Counted from the stretch's first letter, positions 7,319 to 16,285 are shown. The stretch is DNA of 64,000 bases from Actinomycetes bacterium (GCA_023396115.1 JAEWXC010000076.1:1-64000); one strand, 5' to 3'. Numbers and translations: made by a program. The notes: generated by a model not told the origin, from the letters alone.

Positions 7319-9730
7319 GTGACCTCGACGCCCCCGCCACCGGCGGCCGCGGACCTGCCGCTGCGTGAGCGCGTGCGCCTGCTCTCCGGCGGCGACTTCT
7401 GGCACACCGCCCGGGTCACCGGCGTGGACCCGGTACGGATGAGCGACGGGCCGCACGGGATGCGGGTCCAGCTCGCCACCGGCGACCACCTGGGGCTCTC
7501 GGGAAGCGAACCGTCGACCTGCTTCCCCCCGGCGGTGACGCTGGCCTCGACCTGGGACCCCGACCTGGTCGCCGAGGTCGGGGCCGCGACCGCCGAGGAG
7601 GCCAAGGCCCTGGGGGTCAGCCTGGTGCTCGGCCCCGGGCTCAACCTCAAGCGCCACCCGGCGTGCGGTCGCAACTTCGAGTACTTCTCCGAGGACCCGC
7701 TGGTCAGCGGGGTGATGGCCGCGGCGATGGTGCGTGGCATCCAGTCGCGGGGGATCGGTGCGTGCGTCAAGCACTTCGCGGTCAACAACGCTGAGGACCA
7801 CCGCTTCGTGGCCGATTCGGTGGTCGACCCCCGGACCCTGCACGAGCTGTACCTGTCCGGGTTCGAGCACGTGGTGAGGCAGGCGGACCCGTGGGCGGTG
7901 ATGGCCTCTTACAACCTCGTCGACGGTGAACAGGTCACCCAGAGCCGGCGGCTGCTGACCGAGGTGCTGCGCGAGGAGTGGGGCTGGGACGGGCTGGTGG
8001 TCAGCGACTGGGGCGCCACCGCGGACCGGGCCGCCGGCGTCCGGGCTGGGATGGACCTGGAGATGCCGGGGGGAGGGCGGCTCAACGACGCCGAGGTGCT
8101 CGCCGCCGTGGCTGCGGGGAGCCTGGCCGAGTCCGAGGTCACCCGCAGCGCCCAGCGGGTGCTGGACCTGGTCGCCCGCTCCCCGCACCCGGAGCCGGAC
8201 CGGGCAGCGCGGACGGCGCTGCACGACGACCACGACGCGCTGGCCCGTCGGGTCGCGGCTGCCGGGTCGGTGCTGCTGACCAACGACGGGATCCTGCCGC
8301 TGGACCCGGCCGCCCGGATCGGCGTCGTCGGCGCGTTCGCGGCCCAGCCGCGCTACCAGGGCATCGGCAGCTCGATGGTCACCCCGACCCGCACCACGAG
8401 TCTCCTGGACGCGTGCGCGGAGCGGGGGATCGAGGTCGGTTACGCGCCCGGCTACGACCCCGACGAGTCAGGCCCCGACGCGGCGCTCGTGGACGAGGCG
8501 GTGCAGCTCGCCCGGTCCGTCGAGGTCGTGGTGCTGATGCTCGGCCTGCCCGGGCCGTACGAGAGCGAGGGGTTCGACCGGGACCACCTGGACCTGCCCG
8601 AGCAGCACGTGGCGCTGCTGGAGGCCGTCTGTGCCGCCAACCCGCGCACCGTGGTGGTGCTCTCCCACGGTTCTCCGGTCACCAGCGACTGGCACGAGCG
8701 ACCCGCGGCGGTGCTCGAGGCCTACCTGGGCGGCCAGGCCGGGGGAGCAGCGGTGGCCGACGTGCTGCTCGGGGACGCCGAGCCGGGCGGACGCCTGGCC
8801 GAGTCGTTCCCGGTCCGGGCCGCGGACCTGGCCGCGCACGCCTGGTTCCGGGGCACCACGCCGCGCCAGGTGCAGTACCGCGAGGGGCTCCTGGTCGGCT
8901 ACCGGCACCTGACCACCGCCGGGGTGCCGGCCCGCTGGCCGTTCGGGCACGGGCTCGGGTACACCACGTTCGACTGGACCGCACCGCGGGTCGACCGGAA
9001 CCGGATCGAACCCGGCGACCCGTTGGTCGTGGAGGTCACGGTCACCAACACCGGCGACCGTGCCGGCTCGGACGTGGTGCAGGTCTACCGCCGTGACCGC
9101 ACCGGTGCGGTGACCCGGCCGCGTCGCGAGCTGGTCGGGTTCGCCAAGGTCCGGCTGGCGCCGGGGGAGAGTGCCGTGGTGCGGGTCGAGCTGACCGACC
9201 GCGCCCTGGCCCACCACGACGGCACCCGTTGGCAGGTGGCGCCGGGCCGGTACGACCTGGAGGTGGCCCGGTCCAGCGAGGCGGTGGTGCACGTGCTCGA
9301 CGTGGCCGTCGGGGTCGCGCCCGGGACCCCGCCCGCCCCCGACCGGCCGGTCACGGTCGCCGAGGGGGAGGCGGAGTTCGTGACCCGGTACGGGCGAGCC
9401 CTGCCCGAGGTCGTCGCGACCCGCCCGTTCACCCGCAACTCGACGATCGAGGAGCTCGCCGTCACCAGTGTCGGACGGCTGCTCGCCGCCGGGATGCGCC
9501 GGGCCTCCCCGGTCGGCGCGGAGGATCTGAGTCCCGGCACCCGGCTGATGATCGAGCGGTCGATGGCCGAGATGCCGCTGCGCGCGGCCGCCACGTTCTC
9601 GGCCGGCGCGCTGTCCTGGCCGGTCGTGGACCTGCTGCTGGACCTGGCCAACGGCCGTTACGCGGGAGCCGCTCGTCGGACCGGTGGCCTGGTGGTCGCC
9701 GGCGTCCGCCGGGCGCTCCGTCGACGCTGA
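7319..9730 (+). CDS. glycoside hydrolase family 3, beta-glucosidase-type
   Basis: 803 residues without a signal peptide, so probably cytoplasmic. The order is the GH3 N-terminal barrel (RMSDGPHGMR substrate loop; GKDxxH-like region RGIGACVKHFAVNNAE), the nucleophile motif VVSDWGA with Asp230, the GH3 C-terminal domain, a fibronectin III-like domain (about 565-650) and an extra C-terminal tail of about 140 residues. Known relatives hydrolyse terminal beta-glucosides, and some accept xylosides. GTG 7319 is preceded by CAGGAGAG (7306-7313). The extra tail is longer than usual and ends in an Arg-rich helix. No sugar transporter or LacI/ROK regulator is adjacent, so the substrate is unknown. Confidence 0.87.
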   Translation: MTSTPPPPAAADLPLRERVRLLSGGDFWHTARVTGVDPVRMSDGPHGMRVQLATGDHLGLSGSEPSTCFPPAVTLASTWDPDLVAEVGAATAEEAKALGVSLVLGPGLNLKRHPACGRNFEYFSEDPLVSGVMAAAMVRGIQSRGIGACVKHFAVNNAEDHRFVADSVVDPRTLHELYLSGFEHVVRQADPWAVMASYNLVDGEQVTQSRRLLTEVLREEWGWDGLVVSDWGATADRAAGVRAGMDLEMPGGGRLNDAEVLAAVAAGSLAESEVTRSAQRVLDLVARSPHPEPDRAARTALHDDHDALARRVAAAGSVLLTNDGILPLDPAARIGVVGAFAAQPRYQGIGSSMVTPTRTTSLLDACAERGIEVGYAPGYDPDESGPDAALVDEAVQLARSVEVVVLMLGLPGPYESEGFDRDHLDLPEQHVALLEAVCAANPRTVVVLSHGSPVTSDWHERPAAVLEAYLGGQAGGAAVADVLLGDAEPGGRLAESFPVRAADLAAHAWFRGTTPRQVQYREGLLVGYRHLTTAGVPARWPFGHGLGYTTFDWTAPRVDRNRIEPGDPLVVEVTVTNTGDRAGSDVVQVYRRDRTGAVTRPRRELVGFAKVRLAPGESAVVRVELTDRALAHHDGTRWQVAPGRYDLEVARSSEAVVHVLDVAVGVAPGTPPAPDRPVTVAEGEAEFVTRYGRALPEVVATRPFTRNSTIEELAVTSVGRLLAAGMRRASPVGAEDLSPGTRLMIERSMAEMPLRAAATFSAGALSWPVVDLLLDLANGRYAGAARRTGGLVVAGVRRALRRR

Positions 9731-9819
9731 GCGGACTGCTGGGCCGGCGGGAGCCGCGGGTGCTGTCGCCGGGCCGTGCAGTCAAGTTGGGCGACTGCCC
9801 GGAAAAACCTGACACATAC

Positions 9820-9834
9820 TGACATTACTGTCGG
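9820..9834. promoter_or_regulatory. imperfect dyad upstream of choD
   Basis: TGACA-TTAC-TGTCG lies about 70 bases before the choD start, inside AT-richer DNA that stands out in this 172-bp gap. It could be an operator or be chance; no regulator is adjacent. Confidence 0.25.
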
Positions 9835-9902
9835 GTAGTGCCAACGCCGTGCCGTCGGGTCCGCTAGACATCTCCCACCACCACTTGAGGGAGAGAACGC
9901 AC

Positions 9903-11531
9903 ATGAACGAATCGGTCGTCGGCTCACCGACCCGCCGCGGAGTCCTGCTGGGGGGCGGGTCCGTGCTGGGTGCCGCGGCACTGGGGCTCCGCCTCCCGGC
10001 AGCGAGCGCTGCCGTCCCCACCGCTCCGCTCACCGACGGGGCCCGGGTCCCGGTCCTGGTCATCGGTACCGGGTACGGCGGCGCCGTCGCCGCGCTGCGC
10101 CTGGCCCAGGCCGGGGTGCCGGTGCACATGGTCGAGATGGGCATGGCCTGGGACACCCCCGACAAGAACGGCAAGCGGTTCAGCGCCATGCTGAGCCCCG
10201 ACGACCGCGCCTACTGGCTGCGCACCCGCACCAAGCAGCCGATCTCGAAGTTCCTGGGCTTCCCGATCGACAAGAACGTCAACAAGTTCACCGGCCTGCT
10301 CGACGCCGAGGAGTTCTCCGGCATCACCGTCTACCAGGGCCGTGGTGTCGGTGGCGGCTCGCTGGCCAACGGCGGCATGGCCGTCACCCCGCGCCGCAGC
10401 CGGTTCAGCCAGGTGCTGCCGACCGTCCCGGCCGAGGAGATGTACTCGGTCTACTACCCGCGCGCCAACGCTGCGCTCGGGGTCAACCACGTCGACCAGG
10501 CGTGGTGGGAGAAGACCCCCTACTACCAGTACGCGCGGGTGGGTCGGAAGCACGCACAGCGCTCCGGCTTCGAGTTCGTGATGGTGCCCAACGTCTACGA
10601 CTTCAACTACATGAAGCAGGAGGAGGCCGGGAAGGTCACCAAGTCCGCGCTCAACGCCGAGGTCATCTTCGGCAACAACCACGGCAAGCGGACCCTGCAG
10701 GAGACCTACCTGGCCCAGGCGACCGCCACCGGGCGGGTCCAGATCTCCGCGCAGCACGAGGTCACCGACGTCGTGCCCGCCCCGGGCGGCGGCTACACCG
10801 TCCGGGTGCGTCAGCTCAGCACCACCGGGGAGACCGTGGCGACCAAGACGGTCACCGCCGACCGGGTCTTCTTCGCCGCCGGCTCGGTGGGCACCTCCAA
10901 GCTGCTGGTCAAGCTGAAGGCCACCGGCTCGCTGCCGCGGCTCAACGACGAGGTCGGCCAGGGCTGGGGCGACAACGGCAACGTGATGGTCGGCCGGGCC
11001 AACCACATGTGGGACGCCACCGGGTCCAAGCAGTCCTCGATGCCCACCGCCGGCATCGACAACTGGGACGCCGGCGGCGCCTTCGCCGAGGTGGCCCCGG
11101 TGCCCGCCGGGATCGAGACCTTCGCCTCGATGTACCTGGCGATCACCAAGAACCCGAACCGGGCCCGGTTCACCTGGAACGCGCTGACCCAGCGGGTGGA
11201 CCTGTCGTGGACCACCGCCATGAAGCAGCCAGCGATCACCATGGCCAAGACGATCTTCGACAAGATCAACAAGAAGGAGGGGACGATCTACCGGACCGAC
11301 CTCTTCGGCACCGCCAAGGTGTGGGGCGACGGGCTCACCTACCACCCGCTCGGTGGCGCGGTCCTGGACAAGGCGACCGACAACTACGGCCGCCTGCACG
11401 GCTACGACGGGTTGTACGTGATCGACGGGGCGCTGATCCCCGGCAACACCACGGTCAACCCGTTCGTCACCATCACGGCACTGGCCGAGCGCAACATCGA
11501 GAAGATCGTGGCGACCGACCTGCGCGCCTGA
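9903..11531 (+). CDS. choD: exported cholesterol oxidase-type GMC flavoenzyme
   Basis: 542 residues. The N-terminus carries a Tat-like signal (RRGVLLGGG at 11-19, then a hydrophobic stretch ending AASAAVP). Next are the FAD motif VIGTGYGGAV (GTGYGG at 55-60) and GRGVGGGSLANGG. At the C-terminus His481 (TYHPLGG) and Asn519 (PGNTTVNP) sit 38 residues apart, the same spacing as the catalytic His447/Asn485 pair of Streptomyces cholesterol oxidase. The expected reaction is oxidation and isomerisation of 3-beta-hydroxysterols with release of H2O2, outside the cell. ATG 9903 follows GAGGGAGAG. Its stop codon lies in a TGATCA palindrome shared with the convergent gene. Sterol specificity is inferred. 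Confidence 0.87.
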   Translation: MNESVVGSPTRRGVLLGGGSVLGAAALGLRLPAASAAVPTAPLTDGARVPVLVIGTGYGGAVAALRLAQAGVPVHMVEMGMAWDTPDKNGKRFSAMLSPDDRAYWLRTRTKQPISKFLGFPIDKNVNKFTGLLDAEEFSGITVYQGRGVGGGSLANGGMAVTPRRSRFSQVLPTVPAEEMYSVYYPRANAALGVNHVDQAWWEKTPYYQYARVGRKHAQRSGFEFVMVPNVYDFNYMKQEEAGKVTKSALNAEVIFGNNHGKRTLQETYLAQATATGRVQISAQHEVTDVVPAPGGGYTVRVRQLSTTGETVATKTVTADRVFFAAGSVGTSKLLVKLKATGSLPRLNDEVGQGWGDNGNVMVGRANHMWDATGSKQSSMPTAGIDNWDAGGAFAEVAPVPAGIETFASMYLAITKNPNRARFTWNALTQRVDLSWTTAMKQPAITMAKTIFDKINKKEGTIYRTDLFGTAKVWGDGLTYHPLGGAVLDKATDNYGRLHGYDGLYVIDGALIPGNTTVNPFVTITALAERNIEKIVATDLRA

Positions 11532-12086
11532 TCAGCCCGCGCCACCCAGCCGGGCCAGCAGCCCGGCGAACGGATCCCCGTGACCACCCCGGTCACGGGG
11601 ATCCGTGTGTCCGGGGGCGGTGCCGGACGGGTTGCGTGACTGGGTGCCTGACCGGGTGCTGCCGGTGATCCGGCCCGCGTCGGACCGGGTCCACTCCCGC
11701 ACTGCCCAGCGCTCCCGGACCCGCCAGCCCTGCGGCAGCCGCACCCAGTGGTCGACGTAGCGGAACCCGGAGGTGAAGTTCGCCCGGGCGTCGTCGGCCG
11801 GGCTGCCCCAGTGCACGGCGGTCCCGTAGGTCTCGCTGGCGGCCTCGTCGCCGGCCAGGTGGCACAGGTGGTTGCCGACCAGGTGCATGGTGCCGTCCAG
11901 CCGCGGCAGCAGCCGACCCAGCCAGGCCACGTAGTCGTCGGCACCGCCGTCGAAACCGGTGTGGTGGTCCACCCCGTCGGGGGCGTAGACGGCGCGGATC
12001 CCCGGCAGGTCGAGCCGGTCGACGGCGCGGCAGTAGGCCAGCACCTGCTGGTGGATCTCGAAACGGTCCTGCTCGGGCGTGCTCAC
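11532..12086 (-). CDS. SnoaL-like NTF2-fold protein
   Basis: 184 residues. The first 145 fit the SnoaL-like domain (EIHQQVLAYCRAVDRLD ... VDHHTGF ... HLVGNHLCHLAGDEA ... RYVDHWVRLPQGWRVRERWAV), similar to polyketide cyclase/bile-acid dehydratase-like proteins. The last 40 residues are low-complexity and are encoded by a perfect 16-bp hairpin that can also terminate choD. GTG 12086 is supported by a TAGCGT -10-like box 7 bases upstream, so the mRNA is probably leaderless. Substrate unknown. It is convergent with choD with no gap between the stop codons. Confidence 0.75.
   Translation of the reverse strand: MSTPEQDRFEIHQQVLAYCRAVDRLDLPGIRAVYAPDGVDHHTGFDGGADDYVAWLGRLLPRLDGTMHLVGNHLCHLAGDEAASETYGTAVHWGSPADDARANFTSGFRYVDHWVRLPQGWRVRERWAVREWTRSDAGRITGSTRSGTQSRNPSGTAPGHTDPRDRGGHGDPFAGLLARLGGAG
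11570..11606. terminator. 16-bp hairpin inside the SnoaL-like 3' coding end
   Basis: Perfect 16-bp arms (11570-11585 and 11591-11606) with a 5-nt loop, starting 39 bases after the choD stop. It is coding for the opposite gene. It probably ends choD transcripts. Confidence 0.6.
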
Positions 12087-12093
12087 GCCGGGG

Positions 12094-12099
12094 ACGCTA
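12094..12099 (-). promoter_or_regulatory. -10-like TAGCGT, leaderless SnoaL-like gene
   Basis: TAGCGT on the minus strand, 7 bases before GTG 12086, with no Shine-Dalgarno. Confidence 0.45.
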
Positions 12100-12158
12100 G
12101 CGCCCGCGGGCCGCCGGCGCGGGGCGCCGTCCCGGTCCGGGACCGCGCCCCGCGGACG

Positions 12159-12196
12159 CAGCACCGCCCGGCAGCGGACGCTGCCGGGCGGTGCTG
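12159..12196 (-). terminator. 17-bp hairpin terminator of the metalloprotease gene
   Basis: Perfect 17-bp arms (12159-12175 and 12180-12196) with a GGAC tetraloop, 38 bases after the metalloprotease stop codon. Confidence 0.75.
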
Positions 12197-12233
12197 TGTG
12201 GAGCTGTGCTGGTCGCTCAGCGACCTGCTGGGG

Positions 12234-13700
12234 TCACTTGACCTTCCAGGCGATCGCGACCCGGTTGGTACCGGAGCCGGCGTTGGTCACCGGGACGTAG
12301 ACCCGCGAGATCTTCTTGTTGAACTTGACCTTGATGAAGGCGCCCTTCTTCTTCAGCTTGGCGCGCTTGAAGGAGACCTTGCCCTTCTTGGTCACGACCA
12401 CCACGGTCAGGCCGTTGGACTTCTTGCGCGGGCCGTACTGGCGCAGGCGCAGCTTCGTCTTCTTGTTGACGCTGCTGTTGGGGCGCAGCATCAGCGGGTA
12501 CGAGGCGTACGCCGGCAGGGTGATGCTGCCGCCGCTGCGGGCGCCGCGGCCCAGCGTGTAGGTCTGCGGCGAGACGGTGCGGTACTTCTTGCCCTCGGGG
12601 AATCCCTTGCGGGGAATCGTGAGGCGGGCGGCGTAGTCGGCGTAGACGCGGTTCATGCCGCCCTTGCGCTTGAGCACCTTCTTGAGCGACTTGACGCTCT
12701 GGCGCTTGCCGGCGGACTTCTGCCAGACGTTCTTGACGATGCCCTTGCCGTAGCGCTTGGTCAGGTATTCCCAGAAGATCCAGTTGCCGTACTGCTCGAG
12801 GCGGTTGCGGTCGTAGAGCAGCAGCGAGTTCCACGGCGCGGCCAGCTGGCTGGTGCGCAGGTACTGGCGGTTGTCGTTAACGCCGTCGTAGACGCGCTCC
12901 TCGGCCCAGGTGGCCGTGGACTCCATCATCCAGCGGTGCTCGAGCACGTCGTAGGAGTACTGGACGGCGTGGAAGAACTCGTGGGCCGCGGTGGCCTTGA
13001 GGGCCTTCTTCGGCGGGGTCGAGAAGCCCTTGAAGTCGTTGTCCAGGGCGCAGTAGCCGCTGGCCGGCCGCCCCTGACCCTTGACGTAGTACTCGGCCTG
13101 GCAGTAGCCGTACATGCCCTGCGAGCGCAGCTCGCCCAGGTAGATGTCGAGCTTGCCGTTGCCACCGAGTCGGCCGTCACGCTTGGGGGCGCGGTAGCCG
13201 AGCTTGCCGACCTCCTTCTTCCAGACCTGGTTCATCACCCGGAAGGTCTTCTTCGCCCACTTCTTGGTGGTGCGGTCCGCGCCGCTGGTGGTCCAGACCA
13301 CGCAGAGCTTCGCGTTGCACTTGCGCTTGACCTTGCCCGAGTAGGTGGGGCGGGCGTCGACGGGGTTGGAGTCGCCGAACGGGCGGGCCATGATCGCGTC
13401 GGCCTGCTCGGCGGCGTCACCGGTCAGGTGCGGGCGGGCCAGGAAGAGGTCGCGGCGGGCCAGCGTGGCCGACGGGTCGCCGGGCTGGGCCTTGGCGGCG
13501 TTGACCCGCTTGGCCACCTTGAGGGCCTGCACGGCGCCGGCCTTGGTGGTCGGGTCCAGCTGCGTGGGCTCCTGGACGATCTTGGGTGCTGGGAGGTCCA
13601 GCGGCACGGGCTCGACGGCGTTGGCCGGCCCGGCGAGGGTCGCGGCGGTCGCGAGGGCGGTGGCCATCGCGATCGTCCCGACAGCGAACTTGCTGCGCAT
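12234..13700 (-). CDS. secreted MXAN_6640-type putative zinc metalloprotease
   Basis: 488 residues with a Sec-type signal peptide (about 1-28, ending GPANA). The centre carries HEFFH (His240, Glu241, His244) and, 16 residues later, MMESTATWAEE with Glu260 or Glu267 as the likely third zinc ligand, as in gluzincins. The C-terminal 150 residues are Lys-rich beta-strand-like sequence. The whole resembles the MXAN_6640 family of putative secreted metalloproteases; activity is inferred from the motif. A GAGGGGGAA Shine-Dalgarno precedes ATG 13700, and TAGTTT (13764-13769, minus) is a plausible -10. It is unusually Lys-rich (many KK/KKK) for so GC-rich a genome. Monocistronic. Confidence 0.78.
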   Translation of the reverse strand: MRSKFAVGTIAMATALATAATLAGPANAVEPVPLDLPAPKIVQEPTQLDPTTKAGAVQALKVAKRVNAAKAQPGDPSATLARRDLFLARPHLTGDAAEQADAIMARPFGDSNPVDARPTYSGKVKRKCNAKLCVVWTTSGADRTTKKWAKKTFRVMNQVWKKEVGKLGYRAPKRDGRLGGNGKLDIYLGELRSQGMYGYCQAEYYVKGQGRPASGYCALDNDFKGFSTPPKKALKATAAHEFFHAVQYSYDVLEHRWMMESTATWAEERVYDGVNDNRQYLRTSQLAAPWNSLLLYDRNRLEQYGNWIFWEYLTKRYGKGIVKNVWQKSAGKRQSVKSLKKVLKRKGGMNRVYADYAARLTIPRKGFPEGKKYRTVSPQTYTLGRGARSGGSITLPAYASYPLMLRPNSSVNKKTKLRLRQYGPRKKSNGLTVVVVTKKGKVSFKRAKLKKKGAFIKVKFNKKISRVYVPVTNAGSGTNRVAIAWKVK

Positions 13701-13763
13701 GGTGGGGTTCCCCCTCTGTGTGGGTCTGTTCCGGCGGACATCCTGCCCACCGTGGCGCCCAGC

Positions 13764-13769
13764 AAACTA
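13764..13769 (-). promoter_or_regulatory. -10 box TAGTTT of the metalloprotease gene
   Basis: TAGTTT on the minus strand would give a leader of about 57 nt that carries the Shine-Dalgarno. No convincing -35 is visible. Confidence 0.35.
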
Positions 13770-13802
13770 GCGCGACGCGACCGGGTGGGGGAGTCCCGGG
13801 GG

Positions 13803-14198
13803 TCACATGTCGGCGATGTGCTCGATGATCGCCGTGGTCGAGATGGCCGGGGTGCGGGGCAGGTACACGACCTCGCAGACGTCGTTGAACTCGTCGAACT
13901 TGCCCGCCCAGTCGTCGCCCATCACCAGCAGGTCGGCGCCGTGCTCGACCAGGTAGTCGCGCTTGAGCTCGAGGCTCTCCTCCACGAACACCTCGTCGAC
14001 CACGCGCAGCGCCGAGACGATGGCCAGCCGCTCGGCCTGGCTGAACACCGGGACCCGGCCCTTCTTGCGCTCGTTGAGCGCGTCCGCGCTGACCCCGACG
14101 ACCAGCCGGTCCCCGAGTGCGGCCGCCCGCTCCAGGACCCGGAGGTGGCCGAGGTGGAAGACGTCGAAGGTGCCGAAAGTGACGACGGTGCGAGGCAT
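13803..14198 (-). CDS. adenylyl/cytidylyltransferase family protein (TagD-like)
   Basis: 131 residues starting TVVTFGTFDVFHLGHLRVLE, with the nucleotide-binding HLGH (HxGH) motif, and STTAIIEHI near the C-terminus, where this superfamily has its RTxGIST-like motif. The length equals glycerol-3-phosphate cytidylyltransferase (TagD), which makes CDP-glycerol for teichoic acids. The real substrate could also be another sugar- or polyol-phosphate. ATG 14198 is fixed by the conserved N-terminus. There is no Shine-Dalgarno, but GAAAAT lies 7 bases upstream. Only 38 bp separate its start from the divergent DUF445 start. Confidence 0.78.
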   Translation of the reverse strand: MPRTVVTFGTFDVFHLGHLRVLERAAALGDRLVVGVSADALNERKKGRVPVFSQAERLAIVSALRVVDEVFVEESLELKRDYLVEHGADLLVMGDDWAGKFDEFNDVCEVVYLPRTPAISTTAIIEHIADM

Positions 14199-14236
14199 GG
14201 ACCGGATTTTCGCACGAACCGGGCAGGATGGTGGCG

Positions 14237-15583
14237 ATGCCCACGACACCGCCCAGCACCGACCCCACGACCCCGTCCCCGGCCGGGTCGTCCGGACCCG
14301 GGGCCCCCTCCCGCCGCCCGGCCCCCGCCGGGCCGCTGCTCAGCGCCGACCTGGCCGGGGACGCCGCCCGGGCCGCCGCGCTGCGACGGATGCGTCTGGT
14401 GGCCACCGGGCTGCTCGTCTTGGCCGCAGTGGTCTACGCCCTCACCCTGCACGCGGAGGGGGCGCTCGGCTACGTCAACGCCTTCGCCGAGGCCTCGATG
14501 GTCGGCGCGATCGCGGACTGGTTCGCCGTCACCGCCCTCTTCCGTCACCCGCTGGGCCTGCCGGTGCCGCACACCGCGCTCATCCCGCGCCGCAAGGACG
14601 ACTTGGGCCGCAGCCTGGAGGAGTTCGTCGGCGACAACTTCCTGGCCGAGCCGGTGCTGCGGGAGCGCGTCGCGAAGGCGGAGGTCTCCCGACGGGTGGC
14701 CACCTGGCTGGCCGAGCCCGCCCACGCCCGGCGGGTGGTCGACGAGGTGTCGGAGGTCGCGGCGGTGGCGCTGGCGCGGATCCGGGAGGAGCACGTGGCC
14801 GAGCTGGTCACCGAGGTGCTGGTCCCGCGGTTCCGGGAGGAACCGCTGGCGCCGGTGGCCGGGACCCTGCTCACCGAGGTGCTCCGCGACGACCTGCACC
14901 ACAACCTGGTCGACCTGGCCCTCGACGAACTGCACCGCTGGCTGGTGCTGCACGCCGACACCTTCACCACCGTGCTGGCCGAACGGGCGCCGTGGTGGAC
15001 CCCCGAACGGCTCAACGACCGGGTCACCGCCCGGGTGCACACCGAGGTGGTGCGGTGGGTGGTCGACATCCGCGACGACCCGCACCACCGGGCCAGGGCA
15101 GCCCTGGACGAGCTCCTGGGCCAGCTGGCCCAGGACCTGCTGCACGACCCGGACACCGCCCAGCGGTGCGAGCGGCTCAAGGAACGGCTGCTCGACCACC
15201 CCCAGCTGGCCGCCACCTCGATCTCCCTGTGGCAGGCGCTGCGACGGGCGCTGCTGGAGGCGTTGCGCGACCCGGACGGGACGCTGCGGCAGCGGCTGGT
15301 CACCGAGCTGACCCGGTTCGCCGGCCAGGTCGCCGTCGACGAGGACCTGCAACGACGAGCCGACGCCGCCGTCGCCGACGGCGTGGTCTTCGCCGTCGAC
15401 CGCTACGGCACCGAGCTCACCTCGGTGATCACCCACACCGTCGAGCAGTGGGACGGCAAGGAGGCGGCCAGCCGGATCGAGCTGCTCGTCGGCAAGGACC
15501 TGCAGTTCATCCGGATCAACGGCACCGTCGTCGGGGGACTGGTGGGGCTGCTGATCCACGCCCTCAGCGAGCTGCTGGGCTGA
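14237..15583 (+). CDS. DUF445 family membrane-anchored protein
   Basis: 448 residues. After a Pro/Ala-rich N-terminus comes one hydrophobic helix (MRLVATGLLVLAAVVYALTL), then the DUF445/YjiN pattern AFAEASMVGAIADWFAVTALFRHPLGLPVPHTALIPRRK, a long helical body, and a final hydrophobic helix (GGLVGLLIHALSELL). The family is widespread and of unknown function; the helical body resembles apolipoprotein-like or membrane-contact proteins. ATG 14237 is preferred to ATG 14228 because CAGGAT (14224-14229) is then 7 bases upstream in the leaderless geometry. It is divergent from the cytidylyltransferase-like gene and convergent with the EthD-like gene (12 bp gap). Confidence 0.82.
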   Translation: MPTTPPSTDPTTPSPAGSSGPGAPSRRPAPAGPLLSADLAGDAARAAALRRMRLVATGLLVLAAVVYALTLHAEGALGYVNAFAEASMVGAIADWFAVTALFRHPLGLPVPHTALIPRRKDDLGRSLEEFVGDNFLAEPVLRERVAKAEVSRRVATWLAEPAHARRVVDEVSEVAAVALARIREEHVAELVTEVLVPRFREEPLAPVAGTLLTEVLRDDLHHNLVDLALDELHRWLVLHADTFTTVLAERAPWWTPERLNDRVTARVHTEVVRWVVDIRDDPHHRARAALDELLGQLAQDLLHDPDTAQRCERLKERLLDHPQLAATSISLWQALRRALLEALRDPDGTLRQRLVTELTRFAGQVAVDEDLQRRADAAVADGVVFAVDRYGTELTSVITHTVEQWDGKEAASRIELLVGKDLQFIRINGTVVGGLVGLLIHALSELLG

Positions 15584-15595
15584 TCGGGACCGAGC

Positions 15596-16285
15596 TCAGG
15601 CCCCGAGGTTCCAGCGGTACCGGGCGGTGGGGACCAGGTCGAGGCCGTCGGCGGCGCCGAACGTGGCGACCGAGGCCATCAGCTCGGTGATCCGCCGGTT
15701 CAATTCGGCGTCGTCGCCCCCGGAGCCGTAGAAGACGTGCACGTCGGTGGCGGCCGCCTCGTGGAAGAGCTCCTCGACGACCGCGGCGACGTCCTGGCCG
15801 TCGCCGTCCACGGCGCTGCCGAGCGGCTCCAGCACCCGGTTCTGCACGTAGCCGAAGGTGTCCTGGGTGTCGATCGCGACCTGCGTGTGGTTCCCGAGCC
15901 ACCGCTCGCGCCACTCCTCGTAGGGCATCTCGGCCGGCCGGCGCAGGAAGGCGAGGTTCGCCATCGCGGAGGTCCGCTCGCCGTCGGCCAGGTCCGGGCC
16001 GGGCAGCGGCACCGTCTCCTCGACGGTCCAGGCGGGACCGGACAGGCCGGTGCTCGTCGCGGCGGCCAGCAGCTCCTCGGCGGGGACCGGGCCCCACACC
16101 GCCACGGTGCCGCTGAGCGGGGTCGCCATCGCGTCCAGCCGCATCGCCGCGTCGAAGGCCGGGTCGGGGGCGTTGACCTGGACGGCGCTCGCGCCGGCCC
16201 GGCGCAGTGCATCGCGCAGCGCGGGGTCGAGGAGCTGCTCGGTGGTCGCGGACTGGGTGGCGAGGATCACTTTGGTGACGGTCAT
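15596..16285 (-). CDS. EthD-like domain protein
   Basis: 229 residues, soluble. The middle region (YEEWRERWLGNHTQVAIDTQ followed by a YVQNRV segment) resembles the EthD/dimeric ferredoxin-like domain found in ether-degradation and dehydratase-type proteins; the N-terminal 100 residues may be a second, diverged copy. Function is unknown for most EthD-like proteins. ATG 16285 lacks a Shine-Dalgarno but has CACTGT 6 bases upstream. It stands alone between DUF445 and the S4 gene. Confidence 0.6.
   Translation of the reverse strand: MTVTKVILATQSATTEQLLDPALRDALRRAGASAVQVNAPDPAFDAAMRLDAMATPLSGTVAVWGPVPAEELLAAATSTGLSGPAWTVEETVPLPGPDLADGERTSAMANLAFLRRPAEMPYEEWRERWLGNHTQVAIDTQDTFGYVQNRVLEPLGSAVDGDGQDVAAVVEELFHEAAATDVHVFYGSGGDDAELNRRITELMASVATFGAADGLDLVPTARYRWNLGA

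Noticed and set aside
1003..12086. A steroid-degradation cluster (KSI-like, MaoC, KstD-like, choD, SnoaL-like)
   Set aside because: The genes are on both strands, unlinked by operons, and mixed with unrelated genes. The KstD-like protein belongs to a subgroup of unknown substrate. No kstR operator (TAGAAC-type) was seen.
11748..15311. A 1187-codon open frame on the plus strand
   Set aside because: It crosses the metalloprotease, cytidylyltransferase-like and DUF445 genes antisense or out of frame. Its sequence is low-complexity (Gly/Val/Leu/His-rich) with no family resemblance. Long antisense frames are expected at this GC content; the same holds for 2346-4631, 5517-7049, 8468-9292, 9924-11399, 17511-19637, 31053-32759 and others.
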